Assembly: GCA_025267735.1 (NCBI GenBank)
Contig: CM046307.1
Location: 53,811,395 to 53,875,394 of the forward strand
Reading direction: 5' to 3'
DNA: 64,000 nt
Source of the DNA: Mactra quadrangularis
Lineage: Eukaryota; Mollusca; Bivalvia; Venerida; Mactridae
Shown here: positions 57,015 through 64,000 of the stretch, one piece after another
Layout: each line of letters opens with the position of its first letter
How positions within the stretch are numbered: the stretch's first letter is position 1
Translations under genes and position numbers: made by a program
Notes under the pieces: generated by a model
What the model saw: the letters and a program-made list of their open reading frames with translations, nothing else
Told to the model about the DNA's origin: nothing
The model's database searches: none

Positions 57015-57292
57015 ATGTCACTAACGTATATACTCAGCAAAACCCTTTTTACCGCACTTGTAAACGTAGATTAATAATTTATTAAGATTAGCGTATTACG
57101 CCCCTTATATCCGTCATAGTCATTTGAAGCCGTTACTAGCCCCGCCATTGTTTCTTGGGATGCATCATGGATGAGCAATTCAAATTCAAACCAATGATTC
57201 GGATATTTTGTACAGTAGACTATTTGATTATGTTAAGACGTAATTGCAAAATTGATAAAAGTGGTGATTCATTGACATTTACTTGAAATTTA

Positions 57293-57773
57293 TTGTTTGT
57301 TTGTTTGTTTGGGTTTTACGGCGCACCGCGGTCATATCGCGCCGAAAACATTTGATGATACTATTAATTCAATCGATAATAATGATTTAAAATCCTTTAT
57401 TTTATTTATTTCCTTCAAAAAGTTAAGTATTGCATATGATGGTACTGACTCAGAAAGTTCTTTAAGTGAATTAACCTTAAAATGCCTGTCACGGATGTAT
57501 TTAAGATCCTGACAGTCAATGAGAACGTGTTTTACATTGAAAAGCTCGTCACATGGTATACATTTAGGTATGTTTAGGTGCTTCCTCTCTTTCGAGAAGG
57601 TATGAATGTGTTAATCTGGTATGACTAATTCTACATCGCGTAATTACGATTTGATCTCGTCAGTTAGCAAATATTATTGACGAAGAAGAATCAATGGTTG
57701 TCTTTATGCCATGTAACTTATTAAAACTAGCATTGTTCCACAGTGTTTCCCATTTTGACTTAATTAACGTGTC
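57293..57773 (-). mobile_element. 5'-truncated LINE, ORF2 C-terminal relic
   Basis: Flanked by a perfect 12-bp duplication ACTTGAAATTTA (57281-57292 and 57774-57785). The minus strand reads IKSKWETLWNNASFNKLHGI, then TRCRISHTRLTHSYLL, then after a frameshift PKCIPCDELFNVKHVLIDCQ. This is a C-X2-C-X7-H-X4-C knuckle like the C-terminal tail that follows RNase H in I/Nimb/R1-type LINEs. In-frame stops and the frameshift show it is dead. The 3' end has a CGGCGC...GCGCCG stem (57319-57344) then TAAAACCC and an (AAAC)n tail. Confidence 0.9.
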
Positions 57774-57799
57774 ACTTGAAATTTAAGTAGTCAAATAGT

Positions 57800-58075
57800 A
57801 CATGTTAGGTGCGCGCTTATGAATCGAGAAATCTCGAGTTCGATCTCCACCAGAAACAATAATTTGCAATGCTTCACTCCACCCAGGCGTTAATGGGTTC
57901 CAGCAAGGTTGTTAAAATCGTTGTGCCATTATGTTTGCCGCACTAAGCGGAGTAAAAGACTCCTAAGTGATTTTCATAGATAGGTACCAGTACCCCGATG
58001 ACCAACGGTACCAGCTGTAAATTCAGTGAACGTGCATTAGCATGAAAGTTAAACTGTAAAATGCGATTACTTAAA
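57800..58075 (+). mobile_element. tRNA-derived SINE, relative of 36958-37345
   Basis: Head with GTTAGGTGCGCGC and B box GAGTTCGATCTCC; central CTCCACCCAGGCGTTAATGGG; 3' part GCGGAGTAAAAGACTCCTAAG, CCAGCTGTAAATTCAGTGAA and GCATTAGCATGAAAGTTAAA. It sits just after the LINE. Confidence 0.7.
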
Positions 58076-58144
58076 TACTTGGTAGGACCTAACACATTAC
58101 CCTCGCCGATGCGACTCCCCACCAATTCCTCACTCAGTGCGCCA

Positions 58145-58200
58145 CAATCGTTGTACTCAGAGGTTATCTAGAATTTTGATAGCTTCTTGGTACGAGAATG
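58145..58200. mobile_element. Palindromic hairpin element, copy 5
   Basis: Worn left arm TTGTACTCAGAGGTTATC and good right arm GATAGCTTCTTGGTACGAGAATG, with a short centre. Confidence 0.65.
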
Positions 58201-58239
58201 GTACGCCACATGCCTTCCATTATTGTAGTAACTAAGCAG

Positions 58240-58486
58240 TGCACATTTTCACAAAAATTCTTACGAAAAAAGTTATCGTAAGTACAATTCATAATGTTGC
58301 AGTTCAAAGTCAGAAGGATAATAAACATAACTGTGATATGATACCTAAAAGACATACAATATACTACATGTACATAATTCAATAATATTTGGAATTGACT
58401 GGCCAAAAAATGGCTATATTATCAATGTTTCTTGATTTTGACTTACGATGATTTTTATCGTAAGATTTTTTTTGTGAAAAGCGCCA
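58240..58486 (+). mobile_element. Hairpin-ended MITE (ATCTTACGATAA family), copy 3
   Basis: Best-preserved copy. The left end GTGCACATTTTCACAAAAAT and the right end TTTTTTTTGTGAAAAGCGCCAC are inverted. The right end also contains the hairpin CTTACGAT-GATTTTT-ATCGTAAG. The interior matches 19669-19905. Confidence 0.82.
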
Positions 58487-59088
58487 CAGATCTCTAAACT
58501 GGTGAGATAGGATTGGTCGACTGCAGTACAAGTTTAACAAGATGATCATGAAAAACAAGGTAAGAAGGTAAATAAACAAAATTTTGGCACTAAGACAGTC
58601 ATGATCATGCCCTGACATACAGTGCCATCAAAAAGTATTTAGACAAAATCATGATATAAGGGTAAACTGATTCACATTCACCCGTGGAAAAAAGACACAA
58701 AGATAAGTAAGCATTAATTAGCTTTTCAACGTATGATTCAAACTTAGCTTCCCGAATAAAGCTTTAATTACAATAAAAATACTTGCGGTAGGCACGGAGT
58801 GCATTTCTCAAAATTTCATTTTTTTACAAAAACTTTTGGAGGGCACTGTATAGGAAGTACAAAACAACATGACATCACTTTTATACGATAAAAAGAACTA
58901 TAATATCAGAACATGAACGTTTTATTAAGATTGGTGAAGGTTATTATATTTGTACTAGAATGATGTACTTGTAATAATCTTAGAGTGACATTACTGAAGT
59001 ACGCTGTTCTCATTACTGCAAGGGTGAATGTACCAGCAGCGTGTTCAGTTACCTTGAACGTTCCAAAACGTTCCGTAACGGAAGTGTC
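58487..59088. other. Unassigned DNA
   Basis: CATCAAAAAGTATTTAGACA at 58626 and CTTTTGGAGGGCACTGTATA near 58832 recall a Tc1-type element end pair, but they are too worn to delimit. Confidence 0.3.
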
Positions 59089-59089
59089 G

Positions 59090-59228
59090 GAACAACTCAA
59101 CCCAAAGACAACTCAATCCGAGACAACTCAATCCGAGACAATCAATCTCCTACTAACGAATTGAGTTGTCCCAACAATGAGATGAGTATTGCACGGATTG
59201 AGTTGTCTTCGGGTTGAGTTCTCCCGTA
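59090..59228. mobile_element. Foldback repeat, ACAACTCAATCCG ends
   Basis: Left: AACTCAACCCAAAGACAACT then CAATCCG, with the last motif tandemly repeated. Right: CGGATTGAGTTGTCTTCGGG then TTGAGTT. The ~30-bp arms are inverted with one or two changes. CCGTAACG occurs just outside both sides. Confidence 0.75.
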
Positions 59229-59379
59229 GCCGTAACGTTAGCTAACAGTAGTTACTGAACACGGAGCTGTTTTGATATAATTGGTAATATTCATATGATA
59301 CATATATTAACCAAAACGGCGACCTTCTTGAAAGAGGGACCTTGTGAAGTAAGGGTATAGTTCATGCAGTGGTGCTGAA

Positions 59380-59676
59380 TATTTTATTTATTTATTTATT
59401 GGAGTTAACGCCGTGTCAACACAATTTAGGTCATTTTACGGCGTCCAGCGCACCTAACCTAGCTTTCCTGGACCATTTTCTATAACCAGTACTCACCTAC
59501 CCTTCCACAAGGCCGGAAGCTTCTCCATATTGTCTAATCAATGGAGGAAAATCGACATTATTGTCAAATTTTCATGGCAGGGTATAATCTCCCCGGGTGG
59601 GATTCGAACCCGCACCCCCTCGGGCACAAGTATCCAAATCCCGGCGCGCTACCAACTGCGCTATCGACCCGGGTTA
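59380..59676 (-). mobile_element. Full-length tRNA-derived SINE with 10-bp target duplication
   Basis: Flanked by TGGTGCTGAA at 59370-59379 and 59677-59686. Read on minus: A box TAGCGCAGTTGG and B box GGTTCGAATCC both fit the Pol III consensus exactly. The long gap between them (CCCGAGGGGGT) suggests a type II (Ser/Leu-like) tRNA ancestor. Then come a body, a 3' stem ACGCCGT/ACGGCGT (59438-59444 with 59408-59414) and an (ATAA)n tail. It is complete and little damaged, so probably a recent insertion. Confidence 0.93.
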
Positions 59677-59686
59677 TGGTGCTGAA

Positions 59687-62600
59687 AGACACGATATAAA
59701 CGATATATTGGTAAAATATTTATTGATATAATAAATATAAATATCAAAGTTCAATAAGTTCTTTCACCTTGTAATGTAATCTGAGTAAACATTCATGTTT
59801 AAGCTGCAATAGGTAAGATGTCACAAGGTTGGTATACATTACAACATGAATGTTTAATCTGATTACATCAATTAGTCTAATCTGGTAATCAAGTAGCATC
59901 ATGGCTGACCCCATTCTCTTGGCACCAATATTCTGTGATACGTATTGCTTTCAACACGATTTCACACATGCAAACTTTAATTGAAGACTCCCGTCTTTTG
60001 AAAAAACACGATTGTACACAATAAGAAATCGTGACCATTGGCGTTGTAAGAGTTCCAGAACTGATATGGTTTGATGTGTGTTGCCCTGTTTGTGTTAGGG
60101 GTATAAGTCTTTTATCAGCATTTTTTATTTGTTTTACACAATTTAGCTTACCCTTCCTGCTTTCAAATAACAAGATTTGCTTTCCTATCCGCAAGGAGCC
60201 AACAAATATGTAGACAAAAATCGACTTTAGAGGTAAACTAAATCATATGCAAACATGATTTGGTGCAATGGTTCAGAGCGAACAGTTAGATCTACAACTT
60301 AGAGGTTTATGCGGGCATTTTCGGATAAATTAATGTAACAATATTTTATGCGCAAAATAAATATGCAAAAACTTGCAAAAACTTGACTACAAACAAGTGA
60401 TTTTTTTCATTCTGAATATCACGGGACTACTATACTCTTTTGTTGTGATTATGTACTCTATTATTCGAACATGGAACTCCAGATTCCAAGTCAAGTATGC
60501 TTTACCACTGGACATCGTTCGTGGCTATACCTAACGCTTTGTAAGGTCAACACGGTACATGACCATTGGCATAAATTTATTTAACAGTCAGTACAAGGGC
60601 GAGACAGGAGTAGATTATTTACAGGTGTAATGAGGAAAAAAAATGTTTTGAACTGTTATCAATTCAATAAACACAGTTTTTTCTAGTTAGATATATGGTA
60701 CAATATCTACGTCTGTACTTGATAACACCTCCCAAACACTATCACTTATGTTTGTTTATCTTAACGCTTACACATTGTGACCTCAATTTCTCATGTTTTT
60801 GCTAATGTTTTCCAAGTTTTTTCGCAATTTCTATGAAATCCGGGTTCGTAGATTTGTATATATATCATGTATACTTACTGTAGACATGTTTATCAAGATT
60901 ATTTTTCTTCTTACAGTACATTTCGGCAGACGATTGTTGATAGCGATGACGTAGTCAAACAATATCAGGATTATTACTCACAGACACCATGGTTCCATCA
61001 TACTTCCACTGTTTTTGTGATACCTGTTCATTACTCTAACATTCTATAGCGTCATTTCACATTTACATCATTAATTGCTTTGTTGGTTCCAATTTTCAGA
61101 AAGTCGTCTGCTGCGATGGGGTCAACAAGTGCATTTTTCCGAAATTTTCAGATGATAGTTCTCTGATCTGTATGTTTATATTTTCGCACCGGCTGACTTG
61201 ATGATACTCGTCCCAAGTGCAATATTTCTTTAACTGTATTAACAAATGTAGCATTTTGTTTGTTACAGCGAGTTAACCATGGGTTTAGATTTATTGGACA
61301 TGATTTGCATATCCAATACACCGAGACGTTTCCCAGTGTGGTATGGTATAATCCAATTTCGAATTCCTGCTGATATTGCTATTTGGTTTGTGCATATTTG
61401 TTTTTCTTTAAGCCTAACTGAATGATTGATATATAACGACTTAGTGTGGGATGTGCTGAATGAAAATCGCTTCAATGAATGGAAAATACATTATTATAAA
61501 CGTTTTTGCACCATGATGTATGTTGATGCACTATGTTTGTTATTGTATGTCATGTTTGATCCGCGTACAAACTGTCGCTTGTACTGTTTGCCTGGCAATG
61601 ATAAAAGCACAAACATCGTTATTAAGTACTTGTTTTACAAAATAAACATCTATATCGTTCTTGTTGACCCCGAGGAGTTCAACATGGTACACATAAAGTT
61701 CAATATAGGATTTAGGTGCGCTTATCACCTTCCTTGTACTAAACTCCAAACATAACGACTGATAGACAGTACTTACATTTCATGATACAGTTTTGTCATG
61801 CTCCTGACTCTATGCCAAAGTATGGAACAAATTAATTACGGTACAGAATATCTATGTTATTACTATAAAGATTTTGTTTGGCATTTATGAAATATTGACC
61901 CTATGAACAGAGAGTTTCATTCTTATGTATGATAATTATAAGAGTCATTTGTGCATTTGAAAAGTTTAGTTTAATTCATTTTTGCTCTTCTGTAAACGTT
62001 TGTGTAACGCAGAATAATCACTATCGAGTCCACTTCCTGGTTCTCCAGTGCATAGCAACAGTGGTACCGCCCAAACAGTGTGTACATAAAAAACGAACCA
62101 CCGACGTGAAGATATTCTAAGGCTAGCAACCCAACATCATCACCGCCTCACACACTCTTGTGTGCATAGGGCCAAATGGTCATTCTTTACTTTTCATTAG
62201 GTCCATGATGGCTGTGCTACCTTGAACCTAAACAACTAATCTTCTTAAAGGCTAATCACTTGTCAAGTCCTTGCACATTCGACATTTTAATTGTATATAA
62301 CCTTGACCTTTCTTTAACAAGCAGAATATTTGACCTTGAACTTTATGGATATTAGACACAATGTATAATTATTATATACCACACAGATAGGTATCTAATG
62401 TTAATACAACTGTATAATATAATCTGAATTGACAGATGCTAACTAATTTCCCCATATAAGCAACGCAATGAGCGAACTACTAAGTCTCTCAGATCACGTT
62501 TACAAACATCTCGATGTGTCAACACTTGAAAATTGTATTTACCATCTAATATAAAACATTATCTTCATACCTCGTAAAAATCAATGACTTCTCTTGGTTT

Positions 62601-64000
62601 CTTTGTTGTTAAGCCATCACAATGCCAATCTATATTATTCACAGTCTATATTAACAATGTAACTACTCATGGAACACTTACCTTTCATTAAACATCAGTG
62701 AAAAAATAAATCATCAAGAAAGAGGTAAATGGCCTTATTCATTGTGTTTAAATAAATGTGATTAACATTGTTAATCTGCTTATCAAACTTCAGAAAGATG
62801 TTCAGTATGTCAATCGTAGGAGAAAATTAGTCTAAGAATATAAATTCTCGTACATAGTTTAGACAAACAAAGCAATCACACTTATAAACATTACTATAAA
62901 TGATAAGTTCAACGACCGTACGTTTGTTATAGCAGAGAAAACTACGAGAGCATACGAGATTGTAAATGGAAGTAGTAAAAGACGCTGTAAGCGCATTACA
63001 TGTAATGTACTGTTTTGCGCTTTTTGCTGCATTTCAAATTTGACATTGTAAATATTTAACTTATTACAAACTGTATTTACAAAATATACATATAAAGAAT
63101 ATGTTCATTGACAAAGGCGTTTTATTCAAAACGTTGCAATAAAATACAGCAAATATGAAGTTGTATTTGTGTTTTGTTGTTTCACTAAATCACCCCTTTT
63201 CAGTAAAACTCGGTGGTCAATCGTTCCACTCACGGCTATTTGATAAGCGCATGACCCTGGGATAAGCATTTAACCTTATACTAAGACCATACTATCGCAA
63301 GTAAAACTTATTACCTGCCTTTCTTGATACAGATGTACACAAGTGAATGGCCCCAGAAAAAAAAGATGACCGAATCCACGAATAATAGTAGGTCCCGACC
63401 CGCAACACAGTATTTGATGTTCGACGTGCTGTCCCAATTATTTTGCCATTGTCCGTTTCAAGAAGGATACCCCGTAGTTTCTTCTGGTTAATTGCTTATC
63501 GCGTCCTTTTTATATCAAAATGTAATAATCGAATACATCTCCCCCTTTGCAATTTGCCTGTGTGGAAGGTCTGTGTTTTTGACAGTTGCTGTTGCTGATG
63601 TTTTTACACTAACTTTGAACTATCTGAGCGGGTTTTATGAGCACATTAAAACGTTAACATTGGTATTGATATAGTCTCCCCCACATCAGACCAAGGTTAA
63701 TGAACTCATATCATGACTTGATCGATGTCAACTTAGACACGTTTATAGACACCATTTACTATATATATCATCGTGTTTCAATCCTCATTAATAGTTTACA
63801 GAGCTTTACAAGATTTTTTTAAAAATATTGTTACTGCTCTAGTGTTAAATCGTTAACATTTTAATTTTAATTGATATACAAAATGCACATTTGTATAGGG
63901 TGAATGATCGAACGTATCTTGGTATTTTGTTTGTGTTACGTCTGTAGAATGTTTGTTTGGATTTATTTTGCATTCCAATCTATGTTGCATGTCATGCAAT
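59687..64000. other. Mostly unassigned AT-rich DNA
   Basis: Apart from the exon candidate at 60917-61049 no feature could be supported. Several 60-109-codon frames exist (for example 61426-61755 plus) without recognised motifs. Confidence 0.35.
60917..61049 (+). CDS. Possible terminal exon of an unidentified gene
   Basis: A strong acceptor (TTTTTCTTCTTACAG, ending 60916) precedes a frame reading TFRQTIVDSDDVVKQYQDYY to SQTPWFHHTSTVFV...HYSNIL and a TAG at 61047-61049. The junction would be phase 2. Composition is protein-like, but no partner exon or family was recognised. A second acceptor-like site with a short frame lies at about 61268-61424. Confidence 0.2.

Noticed and set aside
59601..59674. 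Apparent tRNA gene on the minus strand
   Set aside because: A and B boxes are perfect, but the sequence is the head of a SINE with body, tail and target duplication; the cloverleaf is incomplete.
61426..61755. 109-codon frame
   Set aside because: No motif, no convincing start or splice context, AT-driven composition.

Overview
This window is nuclear DNA from an animal, most likely a bivalve mollusc. It is AT-rich and gene-poor, with split genes, Pol III tRNA genes and a dense load of short DNA transposons, tRNA-derived SINEs and satellites. The bivalve call rests on element types familiar from bivalve genomes: an AGCTCACCTGAG...GGCCCTCTTGTTT element at 51984-52838, and a large element with internal ~145 bp core repeats and an (ACGG)n tail at 21753-24382 that resembles pearl elements. 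Most open reading frames here are chance or lie inside repeats.

One protein gene can be read end to end: a GADD45-family gene on the minus strand, with coding exons at 48127-48182, 35077-35181, 33863-33983 and 29893-30087. Every junction has GT/AG signals and all phases agree. The spliced product is 158 residues, close to vertebrate GADD45 length. A second possible first exon at 38724-38731 has the same phase and would give a 142-residue form. The long first intron (35182-48126) and the third (30088-33862) are full of transposon relics. They also contain an unidentified 73-codon reading frame on the opposite strand (41950-42168).

Layout. 1-9.7 kb: an old MITE/SINE pair, a hAT-type MITE, a 31-bp satellite (2758-3434) and otherwise featureless AT-rich DNA. 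9.7-11.5 kb: four initiator tRNA-Met genes on the plus strand, three identical and one with an elongator-like T-loop. 13.8-15.1 kb: a ~172-bp repeat array interrupted by a MITE. 17-18.2 kb: two hAT-type MITEs with clean 8-bp target duplications. 19.6-25 kb: hairpin MITEs and the large pearl-like element, whose core repeat carries a nuclear-receptor-like direct repeat. 26.0 kb: a near-perfect 96-bp hairpin. 29.9-48.2 kb: GADD45. 48.7-60 kb: SINEs, MITEs, a 51-bp minisatellite, a zoned pentanucleotide array and a 5'-truncated LINE with a 12-bp target duplication. 60-64 kb: little that can be identified.

The clearest observations are the GADD45 gene with two possible first exons; the initiator tRNA cluster with a hybrid member; two families of tiny palindromic elements; the 26.0-kb hairpin; the pentanucleotide array, in which most neighbouring blocks differ by one transition; and a SINE family sharing a 3' stem-loop design with the local LINE. 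No CRISPR, operon, phage or viral gene was seen.
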